Source: Microbispora sp. H11081 (GTDB lineage Bacteria > Actinomycetota > Actinomycetes > Streptosporangiales > Streptosporangiaceae). From it: a stretch of 64,000 nucleotides of DNA. Position numbers and translations under genes: made by a program. The notes under the pieces are model-generated. The model was not told where the DNA came from. It made no database searches and worked only from the letters and a program-made list of their open reading frames with translations. The DNA lies in NCBI RefSeq assembly GCF_012999535.1, contig NZ_JABBWV010000020.1, positions 1 through 64,000 on the forward strand, in the 5' to 3' direction. The stretch's first letter is position 1, and every line of letters starts with the position of its first letter. Below, one piece after another: positions 14,398 to 23,026 of the stretch.

Positions 14398-15420
14398 ATG
14401 GCCGACGGCGCTACGCCGGTGACGATGAGCGACGTCGCGCGTCTCGCGGGCGTCTCGACCGCGACGGTGTCGCGGGTGGTCAACGGGCGTTACGGCGTCA
14501 GTGCCAGCACCATCGCGCAGGTCCGTTCCGCCATCGAACGACTGGGCTACGAGTCGAGTCTCGTGGCGACGAGTCTGCGCCGCAGCCGCACCAACGTCCT
14601 CGGCCTGGTGACCCACAGCTTCCAGTCCTATACGGCCGAGGTGCTCAAGGGTGTGATGGAGAGCCTGTCCCAGTCGGGGTTCGACCTGATCATCTACGCC
14701 AACAGCGATCTCTACGGGACCTACTCGGAAGGCTGGGAGCAGCGGCACCTCACCCGGCTGTCGGGCACGCTCACGGACGGATGCATCGTGGTCACGCCGT
14801 GGGGCGAGGTGCGGAGCAGCACTCCCGTCGTCGTCATCGATCCGGTGCGGGACTCGACGGTGCCGTCCGTGACGGCCGACAATCTCGCCGGCGCCACTGA
14901 GGTGGTGGAGCACCTGCTCGGCCTCGGCCACCGGCGCATCGGATTCATCGCGGGCCGGTCCAGCCTCGCGGCCGCCTGGTCGCGTGAGGAGGGTTACCGC
15001 AGGGCGCTGGCCGAGGCGGGAGTCCCGGCCGATCCGACGTTGATCGGCAGGGGGGACTTCAATCCCGAGTCCGCGATCCCGCTGGCGCGCGCGTTGCTGG
15101 AAAGGCAGGACCGGCCGACGGCGATCTTCGCGGCGAGTGACGGGATGGCCCTGAAGGTCCTGGAGGTCGCGAAGGAACTGGGGCTCGGCGTTCCCGGCGA
15201 CCTGTCGGTGGTCGGATTCGACAACATCCCTGAGTCGGCGCTGGCCGAGCCGGCGCTGACCACGGTGGACCAGTCGATGTACCGCCTCGGATACGAGGCC
15301 GCCCACATGCTGAAGTCGCTGGTCACCGGTGAGTGGGAGGGCCCCCGCCAGATCCTGCTCCCGACCCGGCTGGTGGTCCGCGGATCCACCGCGCCACCGC
15401 ACATCACACAGGGAGCCTGA
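14398..15420 (+). CDS. LacI-family repressor, probable regulator of FAH and GH3 genes
   Basis: The 340-residue protein has the classical N-terminal helix-turn-helix (MSDVARLAGVSTATVSRVVNGRY, about residues 9-31), the hinge and a ligand-binding core ending LPTRLVVRGSTAPP. ATG 14398 follows GAGAGGG with about seven bases of spacing; a TTG at 14377 in the same frame is less likely. The operator immediately upstream recurs in the FAH/GH3 divergent promoter, which is direct sequence support for those targets. The effector is unknown; a pentose or pentose-derived sugar acid would fit the neighbours. Confidence 0.93.
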   Translation: MADGATPVTMSDVARLAGVSTATVSRVVNGRYGVSASTIAQVRSAIERLGYESSLVATSLRRSRTNVLGLVTHSFQSYTAEVLKGVMESLSQSGFDLIIYANSDLYGTYSEGWEQRHLTRLSGTLTDGCIVVTPWGEVRSSTPVVVIDPVRDSTVPSVTADNLAGATEVVEHLLGLGHRRIGFIAGRSSLAAAWSREEGYRRALAEAGVPADPTLIGRGDFNPESAIPLARALLERQDRPTAIFAASDGMALKVLEVAKELGLGVPGDLSVVGFDNIPESALAEPALTTVDQSMYRLGYEAAHMLKSLVTGEWEGPRQILLPTRLVVRGSTAPPHITQGA

Positions 15421-15429
15421 GACCACGCA

Positions 15430-15452
15430 CAGGTGCACCATCCAGGTGCACC
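15430..15452. repeat. Two direct copies of CAGGTGCACC
   Basis: CAGGTGCACC occurs at 15430-15439 and 15443-15452. The core GGTGCACC is itself palindromic. The pair lies in the 161-base gap upstream of the double esterase gene and could be a protein-binding site, though no regulator can be assigned. Confidence 0.5.
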
Positions 15453-15581
15453 CGGCGTACAGGAAAGACATCACACGATGACGAACGGAGGTACGACAGC
15501 ACAAACCGCGTCACGCGCACCGAAAAACACGGTCGGCTAAGCGGCCCTACCCGCAGTCGACCATGAAAAGGAGTTTTCGGT

Positions 15582-17771
15582 ATGAGCTTACTGTACGAGT
15601 CACTGTATCACGGCAGGTCGCGTCCTCCGGGCGCGAGACGGCTCCCGGCAATGATCGTCGCCGGGGTCATGGCGCTCACCGCGGTGGTGCTCGCGCCGCG
15701 GCCGGTCGCGGCGGCCACGCCCTGGCTGAGCGTCTCGGACGACGGCTACGCGTCGTTCAGCGTCCCTGCGGCGGACGTCCAGGCCGGCATGGGCCAGGTG
15801 TCCCAGGTCGTCGTCGAGGGGAACTTCGGCCCCTCCTCCACGTGGGTCGAGTTCGGCCTGAGCCGTGGGGGCAGCGCCTGGACGGGCGTCCTCGGCCCGC
15901 TCAAGCCCGGGCTGTACTACTACCAGGTCACGGGCGACGACACGAAGAGTCTCAAGGACCCGACGAACAGCACCACCGTGGCGTCCAAGCCCCTGTGGAG
16001 CACCTTCCTCGTCCCGGGTGACTCGGCCCGCCTGCTGGCGGACGCGCCCGAGGGGCAGGGCGGCAGGGTCGAGACCCTGACCTACCAGGTCAGGAAAGAG
16101 GAGCGGTCGGCTCTGGTCTGGACGCCGCCGGGATACTCGGCCGCGGGCGGCAAGCCGTATCCGGTGCTGTACCTGCAGTCCGGTGCGGACCGGAGCGCCG
16201 GCGACTGGCTCGACCTCGGTCGTGCCAGGCAGATCCTCGACAACCTGTCGGCCGGCGGCGCCATCGAGCCGATGGTAGTCGTGATCACCGATGGTCGCGG
16301 ACCTGACGACGACAAGGGACTCAAGGACCTCCGCAAGGCGGTCGGTGACGCCTACCGCGTCCATCGTGACCGGGAGCACCAGGCGATCGCCGGGGTGGCG
16401 GAGGGCGGGTCGCAGGCGTTGCGCGCCGCGCTGGCCAAGCCGGGCGAGTTCGCGTACGCCGGTTCGTTCTCCGGCCTCCTCACGGAGGTCGCCGGCGGGA
16501 AGCCAGGTCCCGGGCCGAATCCCGGTGTCAAGCTGCTGCGGTTGTACACCGGGAACGTGACCGATCCCGCGTACAACGCGACGGTCCGCCTGACGAAGGC
16601 GCTGGACCGCGCGCGCATCGAGTACGAGTTCGACGGGGTCAACCCGGACGGCGGGGCGAACTGGACCGCCTGGCAGGAGAACCTGGCCGATTTCCTGCCG
16701 CGGCTGTTCCGCACGACGCCGGAGCATGGTCCGAGCGCCGGGCACGGGCCGCTGAAGGGCGAGTTCAGCCCACCGGCGGCAGGCACCACCCCGACGCCGT
16801 TCGTGAAGGACGGCTTCGTCACCTTCGAGACCACGACGGACTTCAAGGACGCCAAGCACGTCACGGTGTGGGCGAACATCGCTCCCGGCGGGAGTTGGCT
16901 GCGCGTCCCGCTGTCCCGCGACGGCGACCGGTGGCGGGCGACCGTCGGCCCGTTCGAGCCGTGGTTCTACTACTACCGGCTCATCGTGGACCGGGTCGCG
17001 GTCAAGGACGCCTCCAACCCGACGAAGGTGACCTCCGAACCGGCCTGGAGCACCTTCCTCGTCCCCGGCGAGAGGGCACGCCTGCTGTCGGACGTTCCCG
17101 CGGGTCAGGGCGGGAACGTCGAGAGCCTGACGTACCGCAGCACGGTGGCGAACCAGGACAGGACCGCGCTGGTGTGGACCCCGCCTGGCTATGATCCGGA
17201 CCGCGCGGAGCCGTACCCCGTCTTCTACCTCCAGCACGGCAGCGGCCAGAGCTACACCGACTGGGTCGAGATGGGCCGAGCCAAGCAGATCCTCGACAAC
17301 CAGTTCCTCGACGGGGATCTGGTGCCGATGGTCGTCGTGATGGGCAACGGCAACAGCTCCAACTTCACCAGGGAACTGCTGGAGAACATCGTTCCCGCGG
17401 CCCGCGCCCGCTACAACATCTCAAGCGACCCGTCGCAGCAGGCCCTGGCCGGCCTCTCGATGGGCGGTGGACAGACGATCGGGGTGCTCAAGGCGTACCC
17501 CGGCCGGTTCGCCTACATCGCGGCGTTCTCGGCCGGGTTCGGCGGCAGCGCGGGCGTCGACGTGGCGGCGATCAACAACGGCACCAAGCTGCTGCGCATG
17601 TACGTCGGCGATGTGACCGACTTCGTCTATCCGTCGTTCATGGCGGGGCTGACCACGATGGACAGCCTCGGCGTCCGCTACGAGTTCGACGGGGTCACCC
17701 CCGGGCCGCACGGCTGGGACGTGTGGCAGAAGAACCTCATCGACCTGGCGCCGCGCTTGTTCAAGCGCTGA
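15582..17771 (+). CDS. Secreted tandem esterase (two E-set plus CE1-type units), first unit catalytically dead
   Basis: ATG 15582 has AAAAGGAG eight bases upstream. After a signal peptide (about 1-46) the 729-residue protein holds two repeats of an Ig-like N-terminal domain (about 48-150 and 400-500) and an esterase-D/feruloyl-esterase-type hydrolase (about 165-385 and 510-729). The second hydrolase has the nucleophile motif AGLSMGG (Ser626) and a PHGW His (His710). In the first, Ser is Ala273 (AGVAEGG) and the His position is Ala359 (GGANW). So one active and one degenerate head are expected. The second head could remove feruloyl or acetyl groups from arabinoxylan. The first head may have become a binding or structural unit. 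Confidence 0.88.
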   Translation: MSLLYESLYHGRSRPPGARRLPAMIVAGVMALTAVVLAPRPVAAATPWLSVSDDGYASFSVPAADVQAGMGQVSQVVVEGNFGPSSTWVEFGLSRGGSAWTGVLGPLKPGLYYYQVTGDDTKSLKDPTNSTTVASKPLWSTFLVPGDSARLLADAPEGQGGRVETLTYQVRKEERSALVWTPPGYSAAGGKPYPVLYLQSGADRSAGDWLDLGRARQILDNLSAGGAIEPMVVVITDGRGPDDDKGLKDLRKAVGDAYRVHRDREHQAIAGVAEGGSQALRAALAKPGEFAYAGSFSGLLTEVAGGKPGPGPNPGVKLLRLYTGNVTDPAYNATVRLTKALDRARIEYEFDGVNPDGGANWTAWQENLADFLPRLFRTTPEHGPSAGHGPLKGEFSPPAAGTTPTPFVKDGFVTFETTTDFKDAKHVTVWANIAPGGSWLRVPLSRDGDRWRATVGPFEPWFYYYRLIVDRVAVKDASNPTKVTSEPAWSTFLVPGERARLLSDVPAGQGGNVESLTYRSTVANQDRTALVWTPPGYDPDRAEPYPVFYLQHGSGQSYTDWVEMGRAKQILDNQFLDGDLVPMVVVMGNGNSSNFTRELLENIVPAARARYNISSDPSQQALAGLSMGGGQTIGVLKAYPGRFAYIAAFSAGFGGSAGVDVAAINNGTKLLRMYVGDVTDFVYPSFMAGLTTMDSLGVRYEFDGVTPGPHGWDVWQKNLIDLAPRLFKR

Positions 17772-17795
17772 CCAGGACCGCCAAGCACGTGGGCG

Positions 17796-17809
17796 TGTGA
17801 GCGCTCACA
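17796..17809. promoter_or_regulatory. Perfect palindrome TGTGAGCGCTCACA, LacI-type operator
   Basis: This 14-base perfect palindrome starts 25 bases after the double esterase stop and lies 120 bases before the solute-binding protein start. It matches the general LacI-family form TGnnAnCGnTnnCA but differs from the TGTTAGCGCTAACA sites at the fourth position of each arm. Confidence 0.75.
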
Positions 17810-17928
17810 TCGAAGATCGGCACGAGGTGTGGGGCGCGGGTCCGGCATCCGCGTCCCGCACCGGCCGATCGCCCGGCCTCAGCGGCGGCGCATGGACCCT
17901 CGTGCGCTGTGACCCCGAAGGGGAGATC

Positions 17929-19326
17929 ATGTCAATGAAGACGAAAAGACTGCTCGTCACGGCGGCCATGCTCGCTGCCGCGAGTGCCCTCGCCGCCTGT
18001 GCCCCCGACGCTGGAGGGGGTGGCGGCGCCGCGGGTGGCAGCGCCCCGGCCGCGAACGACGCGGGCGGGAACAACGCGAGCAACTGCACGAACACGATCA
18101 GCAAGAAGGACCTGCCGGTCGTGACCTTCTGGGGCTGGTACCCCAACATGCAGCTCGTCGTCGACAACTTCAACAAGCAGAACAACGAGGTGCAGGTCTG
18201 CTGGACCAACGTCGGCCAGGGCGGTGACGAGTACGACAAGTTCCAGACGGCCATCTCGGCGGGCACCGGAGCCCCCGACGTGATCATGATCGAGGCGGAC
18301 CGGATCCCGACCTTCCAGATCCAGAAGGCGCTCGTCGACATCAAGCAGTACGGCTTCGACGCGGTGAAGGCGAACTACAGCGACGGCGCGTGGAAGGACG
18401 TCTCGATCGGCGGCGCGGTCTACGGCGTGCCGGTCGACGGCGGCCCGATGGCGATGATCTACCGCAAGGACGTCTTCGACAAGTACAAGATCACGCCGCC
18501 GAAGACGTGGGCCGAGTACGAGCAGGCGGCGCAGAAGGTGAAGGACGCGGGAGGCCCGCTGTTCGGCGACCTGGGCGCGAACGTGCCGGCCGTCATGATG
18601 GCGCTGCAGATCCAGAAGGGCGCCTCTCCGTACACCTACGATCCGGCGCAGCCCGAGTCGATCGGCATCAAGCTGAACGACCAGGCGTCCAAGGAAGTGC
18701 TCGACTACTGGGGAGGCCTCGCCAAGAAGGGCCTGGTCGGGACGCAGGACCAGTTCACGCCTGAGTACATCGCCGGTGTGGTCAACGGTAAGTACGCGAC
18801 GTACATCTCGGCGGCGTGGGCGCCCGGCTACCTCACCGGCGCGGGCGTCGGCAAGGGCGAGGACACCGGCAAGTGGGCGGTGGCGCCGCTCCCGCAGTGG
18901 GATTCCGCCAACCCGGTGCAGGTGAACTGGGGCGGGTCGGCCTTCTCGGTGACGAGCCAGGCGAAGAACCCAGAACTCGCGGCGAAGGTGGCGTACGGCT
19001 TATACGCCGACGACGAGTCGCTCACCGACGGCTGGACCAACCAGATCATCTTCCCGCTGAACCTCAAGGCGCTCAACAGTTCCGAGTTCGTGGACCTGAA
19101 GGTGGGGTTCTTCGACGGCCAGCAGGCGAACAAGGAGGTCTACGTCCCGGCGGCGAACGCCTACAAGGGCATGACCTACGCCCCGTTCGGCCAGTACTAC
19201 TTCGACGCCATGACGAAGCAGATCAGCGCGGTCATCGACGGCTCCGTCAGCGGTGCGCAGGCAGCGGACCGGCTCCAGGAGGACGTGGTGGGCTACGCCA
19301 AGGAGCAAGGCTTCACCGTCCAGTGA
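17929..19326 (+). CDS. Sugar ABC transporter substrate-binding lipoprotein
   Basis: ATG 17929 follows AAGGGGAG. The 465-residue precursor has a lipoprotein signal (MSMKTKRLLV...) with lipobox LAAC and acylated Cys24, then a Gly/Ala-rich tether and a family-1 extracellular solute-binding fold (VTFWGWYPNMQLVVDNFNKQ..., DVIMIEADRIPTFQI). It heads an operon with two permeases (19400, 20341) and probably the dehydratase at 21287. Its ligand is probably a xylo- or arabino-oligosaccharide or pentose, from context. A TGTGAGCGCTCACA operator lies upstream. Confidence 0.93.
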   Translation: MSMKTKRLLVTAAMLAAASALAACAPDAGGGGGAAGGSAPAANDAGGNNASNCTNTISKKDLPVVTFWGWYPNMQLVVDNFNKQNNEVQVCWTNVGQGGDEYDKFQTAISAGTGAPDVIMIEADRIPTFQIQKALVDIKQYGFDAVKANYSDGAWKDVSIGGAVYGVPVDGGPMAMIYRKDVFDKYKITPPKTWAEYEQAAQKVKDAGGPLFGDLGANVPAVMMALQIQKGASPYTYDPAQPESIGIKLNDQASKEVLDYWGGLAKKGLVGTQDQFTPEYIAGVVNGKYATYISAAWAPGYLTGAGVGKGEDTGKWAVAPLPQWDSANPVQVNWGGSAFSVTSQAKNPELAAKVAYGLYADDESLTDGWTNQIIFPLNLKALNSSEFVDLKVGFFDGQQANKEVYVPAANAYKGMTYAPFGQYYFDAMTKQISAVIDGSVSGAQAADRLQEDVVGYAKEQGFTVQ

Positions 19327-19333
19327 CACACGC

Positions 19334-19361
19334 GGGTGGGCCGGGTGTCTCCGGCCCACCC
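19334..19361 (+). promoter_or_regulatory. Intercistronic 11-bp hairpin between binding protein and permease
   Basis: GGGTGGGCCGG and CCGGCCCACCC form a perfect 11-bp stem with a 6-base loop, eight bases after the binding-protein stop codon. There is no T run. Such hairpins commonly protect the upstream message or partly terminate, giving more binding protein than permease. Confidence 0.75.
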
Positions 19362-19399
19362 AACCGTACCCCCCGGCATCGACCTCCCCGGAGCCCACA

Positions 19400-20341
19400 A
19401 TGACCCTCCTGGTCAAGGAGAGCGCAGCGAGCACTCAGGAGAAAGCGCCCAAGATCCGCGGCAAGGTGCGACTTCGCGAGCACCTGATGGGGTGGGTCTT
19501 CGTGGGGCCGTTCTGGCTCGTCTTCCTGGCGTTGCTCATCGCGCCGCTCGCGTACGCGCTGTATCTCAGCCTGTGGCAGAAGAAGCTGATCGGCGGCACC
19601 AGCTTCGTCTTCCTTGGCAACTACGTGAAGGCGTTCACCGACCCGACATTCCTGTCCGGTGTGTGGTTCGTCGTCCGTTTCTCCCTGGTCGCGATCCCGC
19701 TGCAGATCCTCGTCGCGCTCGCGATGGCCCTCATCGTGGACGCCGTGACCTCGCTGTTCACCCGGTTCTCCCGCCTCATGATCTTCCTTCCCTACGCGAT
19801 TCCCACGGTCATCGGGGCGGTCATGTGGGGGTTCCTGTACAGCAAGAGCTTCGGGCCGCTCACCGACATCTTCGGCCTGTTCGGCGCGCCCGCGCCCGAC
19901 TTCTTCAGCAAGAACCTGATCTTCTACGGCCTGGTCAACGTCGTGACCTGGCAGTGGGCCGGTTACTACATGATCATCCTGTACGCGGCGCTCCAGGGCA
20001 TCGACCCGACGCTCTACGAGGCCGCCCGCATGGACGGCGCAGGCAAATGGCAGATCGCGCTGCGGATCAAGATCCCGCTGATCGCCCCCGCGCTGCTCCT
20101 GATCCTGGTCTTCTCGCTCATCGGCACCCTGCAGTTCTTCAACGAACCACAGATCCTGAGATACCTCGCGGCCGGCACGATCGCACCGGGATTCACCCCC
20201 AACATGTATGCGTACCAGCAGGCGTTCGGGCTCGCGAACTTCAACTACGGATCGGCGATCTCCTTCGCGCTCGGCGGGGTCGTGTTCGTCTGCGTCTACG
20301 CCTTCCTGTTCTTCACCCGCAAGCGGAGGAGCTTCTTCTGA
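19400..20341 (+). CDS. Sugar ABC transporter permease 1 (MalF-like)
   Basis: ATG 19400 has GGAG about eight bases upstream. The 313-residue protein has about six membrane segments (first at WVFVGPFWLVFLALLIAPLAYAL) and the EAA loop near its middle (LYEAARMDGAGKWQIALRIKIPL), which contacts the ATPase. No ATP-binding subunit is encoded in the operon, so a shared MsiK-type ATPase encoded elsewhere is expected, as known for actinomycete oligosaccharide transporters. Its stop overlaps the start of the next permease by one base. Confidence 0.93.
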   Translation: MTLLVKESAASTQEKAPKIRGKVRLREHLMGWVFVGPFWLVFLALLIAPLAYALYLSLWQKKLIGGTSFVFLGNYVKAFTDPTFLSGVWFVVRFSLVAIPLQILVALAMALIVDAVTSLFTRFSRLMIFLPYAIPTVIGAVMWGFLYSKSFGPLTDIFGLFGAPAPDFFSKNLIFYGLVNVVTWQWAGYYMIILYAALQGIDPTLYEAARMDGAGKWQIALRIKIPLIAPALLLILVFSLIGTLQFFNEPQILRYLAAGTIAPGFTPNMYAYQQAFGLANFNYGSAISFALGGVVFVCVYAFLFFTRKRRSFF

Positions 20342-21222
20342 TGACCGGCAGCTCCCGCGCCGGCGCACGCCGCCGTGCCCAGCGCCACCTCCCCCTGCAG
20401 ATCTTCCTCGGCTTCCTGGTCGTGTACTTCCTGGTGCCGTTCTGGTGGGTCATCGTCAACAGCTCCAAGGACGCCCCCGGCCTGTTCGGCGGCAGCAACA
20501 CCCTGTGGTTCGCCGGCGAGATCGACTACATCGGCAACCTCCAGCGGCTGTTCACCTACGACGGCGGCATCTACGGCAGGTGGATACTCAACTCCACGCT
20601 GTACGCGTTCGCGGGCGGGATCGGGGCCACGATCCTGGCCGTCATGGCCGGCTACGGATTCGCGAAGTACCGCTTCGCCGGCAGGCGCTTCAGCTTCTCC
20701 GTCCTGCTGGGCGCGTTGATGGTGCCGGCGACCGCGCTGGTGATCCCCACGTTCATGATGTTCTCCGGGCTCGGCCTGACGAACACGATCTGGGCGGTGA
20801 TCCTCCCGTCGCTGCTCAACCCGTTCGGCGTCTACCTGATGCACGTGTACGCGCGGGACGCGGTTCCCGACGAGATCCTGGACGCGGCGCGGGTCGACGG
20901 CGCGGGCGAACTGCGGACGTTCCTCCAGGTCGCCTTCCCGCTGATGCGGCCGGCGGTGGTCACGGTGCTGCTGCTGTCCGCCGTGGCGTCCTGGAACAAC
21001 TACTTCCTGCCGCTCGCCATGCTCTCCGACAACCGCCTCTTCCCCGTCACCGTCGGGCTCGGCCTCTGGCAGGGGATCGCCTCGGCGAACAACTCGGGTA
21101 GTACCTCCCTTTGGAGCCTCATCATCCTGGGCGCTCTCGTGTCGGTGATCCCGCTCGTCATCGCCTTCTTCACCCTCCAGCGGCACTGGCGCGGCGGACT
21201 GTCCGTCGGCGGCCTGAGATAG
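20341..21222 (+). CDS. Sugar ABC transporter permease 2 (MalG-like)
   Basis: The 293-residue protein has six predicted membrane segments and an EAA loop (EILDAARVDGAGELRTFLQVAFPLMRP in pieces). TGATG links it to the preceding permease. An extended periplasmic loop with SSKDAPGLFGG near residue 45 is typical of the CUT1 partner permeases. Together with the 17929 and 19400 products it forms the importer of this locus, lacking only the ATPase. Confidence 0.93.
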   Translation: MTGSSRAGARRRAQRHLPLQIFLGFLVVYFLVPFWWVIVNSSKDAPGLFGGSNTLWFAGEIDYIGNLQRLFTYDGGIYGRWILNSTLYAFAGGIGATILAVMAGYGFAKYRFAGRRFSFSVLLGALMVPATALVIPTFMMFSGLGLTNTIWAVILPSLLNPFGVYLMHVYARDAVPDEILDAARVDGAGELRTFLQVAFPLMRPAVVTVLLLSAVASWNNYFLPLAMLSDNRLFPVTVGLGLWQGIASANNSGSTSLWSLIILGALVSVIPLVIAFFTLQRHWRGGLSVGGLR

Positions 21223-21239
21223 CCGCGGCCGAGTGTCCA

Positions 21240-21268
21240 GCAGCCGACAGATACGCAGCCGACAGATA
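21240..21268. repeat. 14-base direct repeat before the dehydratase gene
   Basis: GCAGCCGACAGATA occurs at 21240-21253 and again at 21255-21268, in the 64-base gap between the second permease and the dehydratase. It could be a replication slip or a binding site. Confidence 0.7.
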
Positions 21269-21286
21269 TGACAGAGAGGTAAGCCG

Positions 21287-23014
21287 ATGTCGATGACGAA
21301 TCGCCCGCTGCGCAGCCAGGAGTGGTTCGGGGCGGAGGGCCGCAACGGATTCATCCATCGGTCGTGGATGCGCAACCAGGGGTTCGCGGACGACGTATTC
21401 GACGGCAGGCCGGTGATCGGCATCGCCTCGACGTGGTCGGAGCTGACGCCGTGCAACGCCCACCTGCGCGACCTGGCCGAGTCGGTGAAGCGCGGCGTGT
21501 GGGAGAGCGGCGGCCTGCCGCTGGAGTTCCCGGCGATGAGCCTGGGGGAGCCGTTGATGCGGCCGACGACCATGCTCTACCGCAACCTGCTGGCGATGGA
21601 GGCCGAGGAGCTGATCCGGGCCAACCCGCTCGACGGGGTGGTGCTGCTGTCCGGCTGCGACAAGACCACCCCCGGGCTGCTGATGGGCGCGGCCAGCGTC
21701 GACCTGCCCACCCTGATGGTCACCGGTGGTCCGATGCTGAACGGCAAGTTCCGCGGCAGGGACATCGGGTCGGGCACAGACGTGTGGCGTTTCACCGAGG
21801 AACTGCGCGCGGGCCGGATGACGGCGGCCGACTGCTCCGAGGCGGAGATCTGCATGTCCCGCAGCCGCGGGCACTGCATGACCATGGGAACCGCCTCAAC
21901 AATGGCCTGCGTGACCGAGGCGCTCGGCGTCCAGTTGCCGGGGTCCGCCGCCATCCCCGCGGTCGACTCCCGCCGGTACGCGCTCGCGCACGCCGCCGGG
22001 CGCAGGATCGTGGCCATGGTCGAGGAGGACCAGCGGGTGTCCACGGTGCTCACCCGCGACGCCTTCGAGAACGCCATCCGGGTCAACGCGGCGATCGGCG
22101 GCTCCACGAACGCCGTGGTGCACCTGCTCGCGATCGCCGGCCGCCTCGGTGTGCCCCTGACGCTCGAGGACTTCGACGCGCTCACCGCCGACGTGCCCAT
22201 GCTGGCGAACCTGATGCCCTCCGGGACGTACCTGATGGAGGACTTCGCGTACGCGGGCGGGCTCCCGGCGTTGATGAAGGAGATCGCCCCCCTGCTGAAC
22301 CTGGACCACGTCACCGTCAGCGGGAAGAGCGTGGCCGACAACATCGGCGCCGCCCAGTGCTGGAACCGGGAGGTCATCGGCACCATGGCGGAGCCGTTCC
22401 AGCCCGCCGGGTCGGGCACCGTCGTGCTGCGCGGGTCGCTCGCGCCGTCCGGGGCCGTGCTGAAGGTCTCCGCCGCCTCGCCCCACCTGCTCAGGCACAC
22501 CGGGCCCGCGCTCGTGTTCGACCGGATCGAGGACTACATCGCCGTCGCCGACGACCCGGACCTGGACGTCACCGTCGACACGGTCATCGTGGTGCGGAAC
22601 GCCGGGCCACGCGGCTATCCGGGGTTCCCCGAGGTGGGCAACATGCCCATGCCGCGGCGGCTGCTCACCGCGGGGGTCACCGACATGCTGCGGATCTCCG
22701 ACGCCCGCATGAGCGGCACCGGCTACGGCACCTGCGTCCTGCACACGGCCCCGGAGGCGTCGGTGGGCGGGCCCCTCGCCCTCGTGCGCACCGGCGACCT
22801 GATCCTGATGGACGTCCCGGCCCGCCGCCTGGACCTCCTGGTCGACGCCGCGGAACTGGAGCGCCGCCGTGCCGCCTGGCAGCCACCGCGGCCGCCCGCC
22901 GACCGTGGCTGGGTGCGCCTGTACAGCGAGCATGTCCTCCAGGCCGACAAGGGCGCGGATCTCGACTTCCTCACCGGCGGGAGCGGCAGCGCCCCGCCGC
23001 GCCACTCGCACTGA
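21287..23014 (+). CDS. IlvD/Edd-family pentonate (arabonate/xylonate) dehydratase
   Basis: 575 residues, the usual size of the family. Visible iron-sulfur and metal residues include Cys in PCNAHLRDL, SGCDKTTPG and SRGHCMTMGTAST, plus the family stretch GGSTNAVVHLLAIAGR and the C-terminal DARMSGTGYGTCVLH. Sugar-acid dehydratases of this branch, rather than IlvD itself, share the MRNQGF/GRPVIGIASTWSELTPCN opening. It converts a pentonate to the 2-keto-3-deoxy acid, which the FAH-family product at 10816 could dehydrate further. An AGAGG ribosome-binding sequence precedes ATG 21287. It is probably the last gene of the ABC operon. Confidence 0.88.
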   Translation: MSMTNRPLRSQEWFGAEGRNGFIHRSWMRNQGFADDVFDGRPVIGIASTWSELTPCNAHLRDLAESVKRGVWESGGLPLEFPAMSLGEPLMRPTTMLYRNLLAMEAEELIRANPLDGVVLLSGCDKTTPGLLMGAASVDLPTLMVTGGPMLNGKFRGRDIGSGTDVWRFTEELRAGRMTAADCSEAEICMSRSRGHCMTMGTASTMACVTEALGVQLPGSAAIPAVDSRRYALAHAAGRRIVAMVEEDQRVSTVLTRDAFENAIRVNAAIGGSTNAVVHLLAIAGRLGVPLTLEDFDALTADVPMLANLMPSGTYLMEDFAYAGGLPALMKEIAPLLNLDHVTVSGKSVADNIGAAQCWNREVIGTMAEPFQPAGSGTVVLRGSLAPSGAVLKVSAASPHLLRHTGPALVFDRIEDYIAVADDPDLDVTVDTVIVVRNAGPRGYPGFPEVGNMPMPRRLLTAGVTDMLRISDARMSGTGYGTCVLHTAPEASVGGPLALVRTGDLILMDVPARRLDLLVDAAELERRRAAWQPPRPPADRGWVRLYSEHVLQADKGADLDFLTGGSGSAPPRHSH

Positions 23015-23026
23015 GGCGTGCGGGTC

